NCBI GenBank assembly: GCA_020445045.1
Contig: JAGRHI010000399.1
Coordinates: 3,229-13,484, forward strand
From: Candidatus Competibacteraceae bacterium
GTDB lineage: Bacteria; Pseudomonadota; Gammaproteobacteria; Competibacterales; Competibacteraceae
Length of the DNA: 10,256 nucleotides
Reading direction: 5' to 3'
The notes beneath the pieces were generated by a model, which was not told the origin of the DNA, did not search any database, and worked only from the letters and a program-made list of their open reading frames with translations. The translations under genes and the position numbers were made by a program. This document shows, piece after piece, positions 1 to 7,100 of the stretch. How positions within the stretch are numbered: the first letter of the stretch is position 1; each line of letters starts with the position of its first letter.

Positions 1-109
1 CATGCTGGATCGGCTTGGGGAACGATTCGGGATCGCGATCTTCCGGCAGAATGGCGGTATCGGGACGGGTTTCAAGATCGATGACCAGCAGATTGAGTGG
101 ATGGGCCAT
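1..109 (-). CDS. Predicted PolB-like 3'-5' exonuclease, N-terminus only
   Basis: The first 36 codons of a minus-strand gene run off the left edge. They read as an N-terminal beta strand (residues 6-12) carrying Asp11 and Glu13 in a VIDLETRPD context, followed by an FPKPI segment at residues 30-34. The DxE motif plus a nearby FPKP-type stretch is typical of the predicted 3'-5' exonuclease family related to the exonuclease domain of DNA polymerase B, where the Asp/Glu pair binds the catalytic metals. ATG at 109 is chosen because the family motif follows directly and an AGG-containing weak ribosome-binding site lies just upstream. It sits 71 nt downstream of the sirtuin gene on the same strand, so co-transcription is plausible. 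The metal-binding residues beyond the edge cannot be checked. Another DEDD-type nuclease remains possible. Confidence 0.5.
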   Translation of the reverse strand, partial: MAHPLNLLVIDLETRPDTAILPEDRDPESFPKPIQH

Positions 110-180
110 GGGTCGCCTGAAGGAGTCGGGATGGGGAAAAGCGAGAGCTTCCGAAAAAGCCTCGCCGCGTCGATCTCATG

Positions 181-1053
181 TTAGCGCACTGATTTTTCCA
201 GCCCCATCTCTTTCCAGATCGCCGTGACCGCGCCCATGGCATGGCCTTGCAAGGAAACCGACTGGCCGGCGATTTCACGGGGCACTTGCGGATATTGCAG
301 GTTCACCCGGATGAGATGGGCGCGCGAATGCGCGTGCACGATGCGCTCCATCGGCCAACGGATGACGCTGGGCGTATTGAAGCCGGCACCGATTTCCAGG
401 ACCAGCAAATCCCGCTCGCGATTGTTGTCCAGCCATTGGTCAAGGCGCTCGGCCTGCTCTCGATAAGGGTCCTCGATAAACCAGTAGCCGCCGCGCACGT
501 TCATGATCACGTCCTCGCCGCAGTTGGGACAGCGAGGAAGCACGCTGGCATCCGTCACCTTCTGGGTCGCCGGGTCGATCTTCGGCAAAATACGCTCGAT
601 CACCGGCCAGCTCGGCCAGACCGCGTTCGAACAAGGCGTTTGACATTGCATCAGCGCGTAGTCGCCTTGAGGCGTAAACAGCCGGTCTTCGGCAAAACCG
701 TTCTTGGTAAACAGCCCATCCACATTGGACGTGACGACGAAATAATCCTTTTCCCGCACCAGATCCAACAGCCGGGCATAGACTGGGTGTGGCGGCACCT
801 GGAACCGAACCTGATTCACGTTCGCCGCCAGATAACCCCATTTCAGTTCGGGGCTCCAGTCCGAATAGCCCATCAACTCGGCCCGGCGGTGGAACCCGAG
901 TTTCACCATGCCGGGAAAATCCCGAGCGAACGATTTCGTATCCATGTAATCGATGCCGGCTTCGACGGCCAAACCGGCACCGGCCGCGATCAGCACGGCG
1001 TTGGCCTGACGCAGCAAATCGCGGCAACGCTGGATGTCATGGTCGTCAAACAT
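181..1053 (-). CDS. Class-M sirtuin (SirTM), protein ADP-ribosyltransferase
   Basis: This 290-residue Sir2-fold protein is of the macrodomain-linked type. NAD-binding elements are GAG at residues 25-27, TSNVD at 108-112 (Asn110, Asp112) and the ELGVGFN-like EIGAGFN at 220-226. Four cysteines (137, 141, 175, 178) form the structural zinc site. Where deacetylating sirtuins have their catalytic His, this protein has Gln129 in a PQGDY motif. Known SirTM enzymes show the same change and transfer ADP-ribose to a protein (lipoylated GcvH-L in Staphylococcus and Streptococcus) instead of deacetylating lysine. The start overlaps the end of the macrodomain gene by 8 nt and has a GGAG ribosome-binding site inside it, so translation is probably coupled. 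The substrate here is unknown because no GcvH-L or LplA2 gene is visible. Family assignment is strong; activity is inferred. Confidence 0.88.
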   Translation of the reverse strand: MFDDHDIQRCRDLLRQANAVLIAAGAGLAVEAGIDYMDTKSFARDFPGMVKLGFHRRAELMGYSDWSPELKWGYLAANVNQVRFQVPPHPVYARLLDLVREKDYFVVTSNVDGLFTKNGFAEDRLFTPQGDYALMQCQTPCSNAVWPSWPVIERILPKIDPATQKVTDASVLPRCPNCGEDVIMNVRGGYWFIEDPYREQAERLDQWLDNNRERDLLVLEIGAGFNTPSVIRWPMERIVHAHSRAHLIRVNLQYPQVPREIAGQSVSLQGHAMGAVTAIWKEMGLEKSVR

Positions 1054-2041
1054 GGGCTTGCTCCGTTCCCGCGCCCCGCAACAGGCGCTGGTAGATTTGC
1101 AGGTCGTCCTGACTGAACACGTTCAGGACGATCGAATCGATCGCGCCGGGATGATCGTCCAGCCAGTCACCGATGACACGCAACGCGACCCGCGCCGCCG
1201 GCTCGCGCGGGAAACCGAACACGCCGGTCGAGATGCCGCAGAAAGCGACCGAACGAATGTCCAGCACCCGGCTGGCCAGATCCAGGCACGACCGGTAGCA
1301 GGCGGCCAGCAGGCGCTCGTGTTCGGGCCGCAACCGGTCCGGCGCGACGATGGGGCCGACCGTGTGCAGGATATATCGGGACGGCAGGTTATAGGCGCGC
1401 GTCACCTTGGCCCAACCCGTCCCTTCGGCACCGCCCTGGCGCCGCATGATCTTGTCGCAATCCTCGCGGACCCGTGGACCCGCCGCCGAGTGGATGGCGT
1501 TGTCGATACAAGCGTGAAAAGGCTGGAAACAACCCAGCATTTGCGCGTTGGCGGCGTTGACGATCGCGTCGGCGTTCAAGGTGGTGATATCCCCCCGCCA
1601 CAGGATGGCGGCGGTCGTGGTGTCACGGTCGGCGCCTCGCCAATCCCGAGGAAGGCGCGGCAGATTCGCGATATCCGTCAGTCCCCTGTCGAGAACCTCG
1701 CGCCGCAGAAGCCGATCCAATCGATCATGAAACCCGTCCGGCAACGGGTCGGGACCACGCACGGTCAGGAGGGCGCGCAGCAATCGCCGCTTCTGGTCTT
1801 GGGATGACCCATCCCCGCCGCTAGCCTCGCCACGCTCGGCGTGCAGGTAGGCCAAAAGTTCATCCACGAGAACAGCCCGTCGGTCCACCGCCGCCGGCGC
1901 GGGAGGCGGCGCGGTGAATGGTTCATCCAAGCGAACCAGCGCCCGGTAGTCGTCCAGGTCCAGGGGAATGCCGCGGGAAGGCTCGACGCTCGACGATGGC
2001 GTGGTGAGCCAGTCGCCGCCTGAAGCGGATGTTGTTTTCAT
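1046..2041 (-). CDS. Zinc-type macrodomain protein-ADP-ribose hydrolase
   Basis: 331 residues. The C-terminal macrodomain spans about residues 145-325. GDITTLNADAIVNAAN at 150-165 is the ADP-ribose pocket strand. LGCFQPFHACIDNAIH at 169-184 carries the Cys/His set (Cys171, His176, Cys178, His184) that marks zinc-containing macrodomains. The second loop is GISTGVFGFP at about 269-278. In known SirTM operons this class removes the ADP-ribose that the sirtuin adds. The first ~140 residues hold a Pro/Ala-rich stretch and then a helical region (about 55-130), as in other SirTM-linked macrodomain proteins. ATG at 2041 is preferred. The reading frame stays open to 2140, but the extra 33 residues resemble no family N-terminus. 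No clear Shine-Dalgarno is seen; a TACAAT-like -10 lies near 2073-2078 (weak). Confidence 0.87.
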   Translation of the reverse strand: MKTTSASGGDWLTTPSSSVEPSRGIPLDLDDYRALVRLDEPFTAPPPAPAAVDRRAVLVDELLAYLHAERGEASGGDGSSQDQKRRLLRALLTVRGPDPLPDGFHDRLDRLLRREVLDRGLTDIANLPRLPRDWRGADRDTTTAAILWRGDITTLNADAIVNAANAQMLGCFQPFHACIDNAIHSAAGPRVREDCDKIMRRQGGAEGTGWAKVTRAYNLPSRYILHTVGPIVAPDRLRPEHERLLAACYRSCLDLASRVLDIRSVAFCGISTGVFGFPREPAARVALRVIGDWLDDHPGAIDSIVLNVFSQDDLQIYQRLLRGAGTEQAHV

Positions 2042-2318
2042 GGGTCGCGATATTGAAGATGGGGATTGAATGATTGTAGCAAGTCGGTCAAGAGCACGAA
2101 GGCAACACGGCGGGTTCGAAAAAATCCAAGTCCGGCGCAATGCTCGAAGTCAATGCCGGAATTCGCCGGCGATCGGTCGTTATCGAGACCATGGCGTCGA
2201 CATCCGCCGCGTCAGCAATCAGAGCCGCTGGTAATCCCCATCTGGCTTGCTAAGCTTGTAGAACGATATCGGCTTCGGCTAATCGATAGGCACCCAACCA
2301 GCAATGGAGAAACTTGAA
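2042..2318. other. Divergent intergenic region
   Basis: 277 nt between the start of the macrodomain gene (minus) and the start of the secreted-protein gene (plus), so it must hold promoters for both directions. On the minus strand, TACAAT (2078 to 2073) could serve as a -10 box, but no good -35 is placed 16-18 nt upstream. On the plus strand no convincing promoter is seen. No repeat or attC-like structure is visible. GC content falls from the sirtuin side toward the plus-strand gene, so the boundary between backbone and accessory DNA probably lies here. Confidence 0.35.
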
Positions 2319-3104
2319 ATGTCGAAGTTTTTTTCATTGATGTTTGGACTGATCATTGCCTTTTCCCCATGCGCGAATCTGGTGGCGCGCGCAATCGGCG
2401 GACCGGCGACAAAGGTGATCGTTGGCTGGAATTTTCCCACCGCGCCAGGCGTCCAGATTTTCTCCCCTCCGAAAAAAAACAAGTATTATCATGTACTCAC
2501 CGACACCGGTGAAACCTTGTATGTCGCCAAGGTCTTGGAAAAACTCGAAGACGATCTCTGCCTGGGCGGCAAGAAAAAGCATTGGTATTTGCTGCCGGAC
2601 GATGGCCCCGTTTCTCTCAATCGAGCATCGTCATTAGTCATCGTCATCGAATCCAACGTCAAAACCCAACTGAGAGCCGTTGCAACCAAGCCGCCCGATC
2701 TCGATCAGGCACTGCTGTCGCATTATGTCGACGGCATCGCCAGAGCCGGGAAACTGACAAATACCGCATACGGTATTCGAAACGCTGGTTACCAGGATCA
2801 CACCCAACGGGTGGTCATCATTTTGACGAGCAAGGCTCATGCTCAATCGGATGCCATTGACCGAATCGTGGTCTCGGTGGCGGATATCGACGGCGACAAT
2901 ATTCGAGAAAGATACCGATATGGCAAATCGCGTGGAGATTCGGGCGATCTCATCGCCAACTTCGCCGCCATGGCGGACATCGATCAGGATGGCCTGGCCG
3001 ATGTATTACTCATCGATCAAGGCGATTTCCACGGAAAGCTATTACTGATCGAAAAAAACAACCAGTGGCATAAACAACGCGACGACTGGGGAGATCCCTG
3101 TTAA
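2319..3104 (+). CDS. Secreted protein with two DxDxDG-type calcium loops, function unknown
   Basis: 261 residues from ATG 2319. This start is chosen over ATG 2304 because GGAG at 2306-2309 gives a normal 9-nt spacing and the N-terminus then reads as a clean signal peptide (Lys3, hydrophobic 4-20, probable cleavage after ARA near residue 25). The mature part has no recognised domain in residues 26-180. Two Asp-rich loops follow, DIDGDN at 189-194 and DIDQDGLAD at 220-228, spaced like the calcium loops of FG-GAP/VCBS-type beta-propeller repeats. The product is therefore likely periplasmic or exported. It is followed after 29 nt by a MepA-like murein hydrolase gene, apparently in one operon, so a role in controlling or protecting against that enzyme is conceivable but unproven. 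Confidence 0.7.
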   Translation: MSKFFSLMFGLIIAFSPCANLVARAIGGPATKVIVGWNFPTAPGVQIFSPPKKNKYYHVLTDTGETLYVAKVLEKLEDDLCLGGKKKHWYLLPDDGPVSLNRASSLVIVIESNVKTQLRAVATKPPDLDQALLSHYVDGIARAGKLTNTAYGIRNAGYQDHTQRVVIILTSKAHAQSDAIDRIVVSVADIDGDNIRERYRYGKSRGDSGDLIANFAAMADIDQDGLADVLLIDQGDFHGKLLLIEKNNQWHKQRDDWGDPC

Positions 3105-3133
3105 ATCAACCTTCCACCAATGGAGAAAGCATC

Positions 3134-3901
3134 ATGCCTATTCTAGCGTTGACAGGTTCGGTTGGCTCCGGCAAGGCCAAGGGCAGCACACCTCACAATG
3201 CGCCGGCCGATGTCATTCTGGTTAGAGATCGCCTGATCAATCTCGGGTTTACCTGGGTTAGTGGCGCCGCCAAAGGGGACGAAAAGGAATTCATCAGAAC
3301 GATCAAGCTATTTCAGTCGATTTGCGCGGGTAGTGGCAAGCTCATCGGTGATGGCCGGATCGATTTGAAGAAAAATACCCATGAGTGGCTGGAGTCCGAA
3401 AACGCGCCAAGATGGGTCAAGATATTCAATCAAGATGGGCCTGGCTGGAAATGCACCAGTGATTTTAAGGAGAGTAACGGTGGATATTGCTCAAGCTGGC
3501 TATACTATAGGCTTTGGTGTGCCGGAATTATCTACAGAGCTCTTTGCTTTTTCAACCAGATCGCAGACGCGCCTCCCATGTGGGTCAGGGAATGCTCACC
3601 CACCAAAGGTGGCAACGCGATCGGACATGCCAGCCACGAAACCGGTATCGACATGGATATGCGGTTACCATTGTTGCCACCTGATACCAACAAATGGGAC
3701 GATTTGGGTAGCAATGGCTACAAGAACAAGCGGTTTCATAAAAGCGCGGCGATCATGCAACTTACCGCCATCAAATTGGCCATGGATACGCGACTGGTCT
3801 TGTTCAACGATCCCGATTTAATCAAACGTGGGCTTTGTTCCAAATATAAGAACCACGATCAACATTATCACATTCGAATCAAGCCAGCGAGCAAGACTTG
3901 A
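3134..3901 (+). CDS. MepA-like murein endopeptidase with peptidoglycan-binding domain, no signal peptide
   Basis: 255 residues; GGAG at 3122-3125 lies 8 nt before the ATG. Residues 25-95 resemble a peptidoglycan-binding domain of the type ending DGRID...T..WL...NAPRW (DGRID at 73-77). Residues 140-250 carry the zinc-hydrolase signature of the LAS group (MepA/M74 and M15 relatives): SHETGIDMD at 167-175, giving His168 and Asp175, and HYHIRI at 244-249, giving His246. These enzymes cut peptide cross-links in murein. The N-terminus (LALTGSVGSG) shows no export signal, unlike chromosomal MepA, so the enzyme would need another route to the periplasm such as type VI secretion, a phage-type holin or lysis. 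Asn/His/Cys-rich spacers at 105-140 look atypical. Family is fairly certain; exact bond specificity is not. Confidence 0.78.
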   Translation: MPILALTGSVGSGKAKGSTPHNAPADVILVRDRLINLGFTWVSGAAKGDEKEFIRTIKLFQSICAGSGKLIGDGRIDLKKNTHEWLESENAPRWVKIFNQDGPGWKCTSDFKESNGGYCSSWLYYRLWCAGIIYRALCFFNQIADAPPMWVRECSPTKGGNAIGHASHETGIDMDMRLPLLPPDTNKWDDLGSNGYKNKRFHKSAAIMQLTAIKLAMDTRLVLFNDPDLIKRGLCSKYKNHDQHYHIRIKPASKT

Positions 3902-4041
3902 TCGGCAACTGATTCGCGAAATCGGCCCTATCGCATGAGCATCCGAAGAGCAATCGCCGAAAGTTGATTGATGTTGACCGTGTGCTTATAAATAGCGGTA
4001 AGCATTGCAGATGCAGATAGCGTTCCGAGGTAGCTCTAGCC

Positions 4042-4124
4042 TCATAACGCCTCAAGTTAACATCGGTCGTCAAAGCCTTCGATTTTTCCGTCCTTGCGGC
4101 TTATCCATCGCTCCGTTAGCGGCA
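4042..4124 (+). other. Possible degenerate attC-like site before the metallopeptidase gene
   Basis: ATAACGCCTCAAG at 4043-4055 resembles the left end of an attC site, and CCGTTAGCG at about 4112-4120 resembles the right-hand GTTRRRY core. The next gene then starts after a short leader containing AAAGGA, which is how cassettes usually begin. The arms between pair poorly compared with the clear sites at 8388-8881. The match to the RYYYAAC consensus is also imperfect. I rate it as suggestive only; chance similarity is a real alternative. Confidence 0.25.
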
Positions 4125-4150
4125 CACAGACGAAAGGATCGCTTCACTTC

Positions 4151-4933
4151 ATGAGAAAATTTCGAATTGTCGTGCTCACTATATTTGTAATCCTTATCGG
4201 AGGATGTAGCAACCTTCGAGGTACAAAGCTCCTAGTGCCGGAGCATTTTGGGTTAATCAAGATTGATCAAGATCTCTATATCGAGGATGGAGTGGATGAA
4301 GCGACAAAGGAAAAACTTATCGACACAATTACAAAGAGCGAAGAGAAAATACTATCCGCTTATGGTAGCGTACAATCCCATCCAATTGTCCATGCATGTA
4401 TAACTGAGGAATGTTACTCGTCTCTAGGAGGAATGGGCTCTACAGCCAAGGTTTACGGTAACCACATCCTACTTTCTCCACGTGGTTTAAACTGGCATTT
4501 TTTAGCCCATGAATGGTCACATGCTGAAATACGCACTCGGCTGACGTTCGGAGCATGGAGACGCCTGCCACAATGGTTTGATGAAGGTCTAGCAGTTGCC
4601 ATTAGTGAAGCTCCTGAGCATTCAGAGGCCCACTGGCGATTTCTTATTGCATCCAATGTTCAAAGACCAACACGCGAAGAGCTATTGACCTACAAATCGC
4701 TAAGGCAATGGCTTGATGCCGTTCACCGATATGGAGAAACTCAAAACATGGCGCGCAAGGCCAATGGGGAACCTGAGGTTCGCCCTGTATATTCCGCGGC
4801 AGGCCATGAGGTTCGGCCTTGGCTATCGAAATACGGCGGTCACGGGCTTATTGAAATGATCAACCGCCTAAACAACGGAGAGGATTTCGAGGCCGTTTAT
4901 AATTCGGCTAATCAAGTAAGGGTGGATGATTAA
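4151..4933 (+). CDS. Lipoprotein with HExxH...E zinc metallopeptidase motif
   Basis: 260 residues from ATG 4151, where a basic start, hydrophobic segment (5-17) and lipobox LIGGC place the lipidated cysteine at residue 19. The upstream TTG at 4094 would bury this signal and is rejected. The zinc motif is HEWSH at 120-124. WFDEGLA at 142-148 supplies the third ligand Glu145 about 20 residues later, as in gluzincin 'MA-like' peptidases. Substrate is unknown; an outer-membrane or periplasmic protease is the natural reading. The gene has lower GC and different codon use from the genes at 181-2041. A weak attC-like sequence lies just upstream and a strong hairpin just downstream, so it may be a transferred single-gene unit. 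The motif is clear; the specific family is not. Confidence 0.75.
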   Translation: MRKFRIVVLTIFVILIGGCSNLRGTKLLVPEHFGLIKIDQDLYIEDGVDEATKEKLIDTITKSEEKILSAYGSVQSHPIVHACITEECYSSLGGMGSTAKVYGNHILLSPRGLNWHFLAHEWSHAEIRTRLTFGAWRRLPQWFDEGLAVAISEAPEHSEAHWRFLIASNVQRPTREELLTYKSLRQWLDAVHRYGETQNMARKANGEPEVRPVYSAAGHEVRPWLSKYGGHGLIEMINRLNNGEDFEAVYNSANQVRVDD

Positions 4934-4936
4934 CTC

Positions 4937-4994
4937 GCTCTCCCCACACCGCCTAGCATGCGGGTCCGTGCTAGGCGGCTCACAAGAAGGGAGC
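4937..4994 (+). repeat. Two-tier inverted repeat after the metallopeptidase gene
   Basis: A perfect 10-bp inverted repeat (4949-4958 with 4969-4978, CCGCCTAGCA/TGCTAGGCGG) is enclosed by a second imperfect pair (GCTCTCCC at 4937-4944 with GGGAGC at 4989-4994). It starts 3 nt after the stop codon. No U-run follows, so it is not a typical intrinsic terminator, though it could stop or stabilise the transcript. No GTTRRRY core follows, so it is not a standard attC either. A remnant of a mobile element is another possibility. Confidence 0.55.
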
Positions 4995-5150
4995 ACACGA
5001 CGGTTTCAGGCATAACCCTACGCCTTCATCCAGAGATCACACACGGAAATTAGACAACCATCATGCCACGATTTGTCGATGAGATTGCTGATGATATATG
5101 ACTGCCAGGTGTTTTTTGAATTTTGAACGACTTAGGGAGGAGAGTGTTGC

Positions 5151-6722
5151 GTGAAAAATATCATAATCTGCTTGTTATTGATTCATGCCCTCTGTTCATG
5201 TTCATACATAAAACATACTTTGATCCAGGCGGAATATGCTCGGATTCAGAAAGCTGATCCAGGGCAAATCAACCTGAAACATATGATCGATAGAGAGACT
5301 TATTTTGTTATTGGTCAAACCATCGATAAAGGCGGCGGATACTCCAACCTACCCCTAGCCGTGGCTGCATATTCTAACAAATTCAAACCACACGAACGTG
5401 TCGATACCATGTACTTTGCCGGAGCGGGAACTCATTTCGGCTTAAATTTGCCTGAAGGCGATTATCAACTGCTGGTTTTTGTCGACAGGGACAAGAATCA
5501 GATTTTCGATCAAACGGAAGTGATCGGCCAGAAGGCCATCTCCTTGAACCCGATGACCTCACCTGATAAAGTTTTGGATCGAATTGAAATTCAGTTATCC
5601 TCCCCCTTCCGAGTTGATTGGGCCGAGGCGATTTCAAAGCCGAACATCGCGGAACCACAGCAATCTTTATTCTTTCCCACTGGGTCCATACGTCGCCTTG
5701 ATGACCCCTTATTTTCCGAAAATATTGCCACTCTGGGCATGTACGATCCCGCGTCCTTTCTGGAAAAAGCACCGACCATGTTTTATGCTCTGGAGGAGGA
5801 CCTTGGATTCAAAATCCCAGTAGTATTTGTTCATGGTATTGGTGGTTCTGTCCGCGCCTTTGAACCGATTGTCAACCGACTCGATCGGGAACGCTACAAA
5901 CCCTGGTTTTTCTACTACCCTTCCGGTGGCAACCTGGACCAACTAGCAGAATTCTTCCATCGGATATTCCTCTCCGGGAGAGTCGTTAAACTTGGTGAGA
6001 TGCCGATGATCATCATAGCGCACAGCATGGGCGGGCTGATAGTGAGGGAAGCTCTGAACAAGTATGACAACAGCCAGCAGGAGAATAAGATTGGTCTATT
6101 GGTCACCATCGCCACCCCCTTTGCTGGTCACCCGGCGGCTGCTTCGGGTGAAAAGCATGGATTGATCGTGTTACCTTCCTGGCACGATTTAAATCCGGAA
6201 AACCACTTCATCAAAAAGCTCTTCCGCAAGTCGTTGCCGAAAACCATCGAGCATCAACTGATCTATGCCTACGATAATCCAGCGACTCTAAAAATCAGCA
6301 AAAACAGCGATGGTGTTGTGCCACTATCGAGCCAATTGCGCCTGGAGGCACAACAACAAGCGACGGGACAACTCGGTTTTGAAAGTAGCCACACAGGGAT
6401 TCTGGAAAATGAGGAGATGATCAATTATATCTTCAAATGTATGGACCGGGTCAAAAACTTCTACCCGGAATCTCACCTGGAGGCATTACGCCGTGGCGGC
6501 TATGACGTGGAGTTAACTGACGATTATAGCCCAGTCGGTCAGTACATCATCAAATCAGTTGGGCGATACTATATGGCTATATCCAATGGAACCCTTAAAC
6601 CCTTCTTCCCGGAACAGGAGAGATTTCTTCGCGTCATCAAAGGGGAAGAATCTCCAAAATATGAAGCGGTCGAGGACTGGCTGCGGTTCCTCAAGGAATA
6701 TCCTGATATTGATCGTAATTGA
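5151..6722 (+). CDS. Lipoprotein alpha/beta hydrolase (lipase/esterase-like)
   Basis: 523 residues, GTG start with an AGGGAGGAG ribosome-binding site (5134-5142) and a short lipoprotein signal ending at Cys17 (lipobox LCSC). Residues 85-135 look like a small beta-sandwich with an Asp-rich loop, DRDKNQIFDQ at 112-121, comparable to calcium-binding prealbumin-like domains. Residues 220-420 form the hydrolase. VHGIGGS at 228-233 is the oxyanion loop and AHSMGG at 290-295 places nucleophile Ser292. NSDGVVPLSS at 385-394 provides Asp387, and SSHTGIL at 412-418 provides His414. All three triad residues are present, so the enzyme should be active, probably on acyl esters at the envelope. The C-terminal ~80 residues are unassigned. 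It stands alone, 217 nt after its upstream neighbour. Lipid versus other ester substrate cannot be told. Confidence 0.82.
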   Translation: MKNIIICLLLIHALCSCSYIKHTLIQAEYARIQKADPGQINLKHMIDRETYFVIGQTIDKGGGYSNLPLAVAAYSNKFKPHERVDTMYFAGAGTHFGLNLPEGDYQLLVFVDRDKNQIFDQTEVIGQKAISLNPMTSPDKVLDRIEIQLSSPFRVDWAEAISKPNIAEPQQSLFFPTGSIRRLDDPLFSENIATLGMYDPASFLEKAPTMFYALEEDLGFKIPVVFVHGIGGSVRAFEPIVNRLDRERYKPWFFYYPSGGNLDQLAEFFHRIFLSGRVVKLGEMPMIIIAHSMGGLIVREALNKYDNSQQENKIGLLVTIATPFAGHPAAASGEKHGLIVLPSWHDLNPENHFIKKLFRKSLPKTIEHQLIYAYDNPATLKISKNSDGVVPLSSQLRLEAQQQATGQLGFESSHTGILENEEMINYIFKCMDRVKNFYPESHLEALRRGGYDVELTDDYSPVGQYIIKSVGRYYMAISNGTLKPFFPEQERFLRVIKGEESPKYEAVEDWLRFLKEYPDIDRN

Positions 6723-7100
6723 TATTTCATGGTAGCCCATGAACTCGCCGGAAAAGTGGGTTCAGGGGAATGCGGTCACGGTGTCCTGGCTTGCGGCCGG
6801 AATGGGAATGGTGATTATTGCCAACAAGCATCCTAATATAACGTGAATCAAATACAAAGCAAGAGACCGGGAATTGCTGCTCACGGACCATGCGGCGCAA
6901 TGCCCGTTGGTTATTGCACCCCACCGATTACGCCGTACGCGGTTAATAATACAAGCTTAAAACGATGGAGGTTATCGGTTCCATCGGATTCTGTGATCAC
7001 GTAAGGTCATCGGGTTCAACCGCCGGATGCGGAAAACCGCATATCCGGTGGTGTGGGTGAGGTGACAGGCGCAATCCCGTCACCCCGATCCGATTACGGG
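6723..7100. other. Intergenic region between convergent genes, hairpins only
   Basis: 378 nt without a credible gene, between a plus-strand and a minus-strand gene that converge. It holds three stem-loops. Next to the minus-strand stop are 7061-7084 (GGTGAC...GTCACC with near-complete extension) and 7023-7048 (CCGGATGCGG, AAAA loop, CCGCATATCCGG with two unpaired bases in one arm). At 6963-6986 is CGATGGA...TCCATCG, followed on the minus strand by TTTT. The last is a weak candidate terminator for the minus-strand gene. The first two are compact and REP- or attC-like. A GTTGAAC core occurs at 7020-7014 on the minus strand, but no partner RYYYAAC core is found, so I do not call an attC. Confidence 0.5.
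6959..6986 (-). terminator. Weak candidate terminator for the caspase-like gene
   Basis: On the minus strand, CGATGGA and TCCATCG form a 7-bp stem with a 10-nt loop, followed by TTTT. It lies about 115 nt after the stop codon of the gene ending at 7101. The stem is short and only partly GC-rich, so termination strength would be modest. Confidence 0.3.

Noticed and set aside
241..1807. Long plus-strand open frames (241-1116 and 1034-1807)
   Set aside because: They lie exactly opposite the sirtuin and macrodomain genes, are rich in Arg and Gln without domains, and arise from the high GC of the real minus-strand genes.
2042..2140. Longer start for the macrodomain protein at 2140
   Set aside because: The extra 33 residues match no family N-terminus. 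ATG 2041 leaves the usual helical region and macrodomain intact.
3970..4010. TTGACC with nearby TATAAA as a promoter for the metallopeptidase gene
   Set aside because: The spacing between the boxes is only about 8 nt, and no better -10 is placed 16-18 nt downstream.
7003..7084. Fifth attC after the caspase-like gene
   Set aside because: A GTTGAAC core and paired arms exist, but no RYYYAAC partner core is found, and the two hairpins are separate, not one nested structure.
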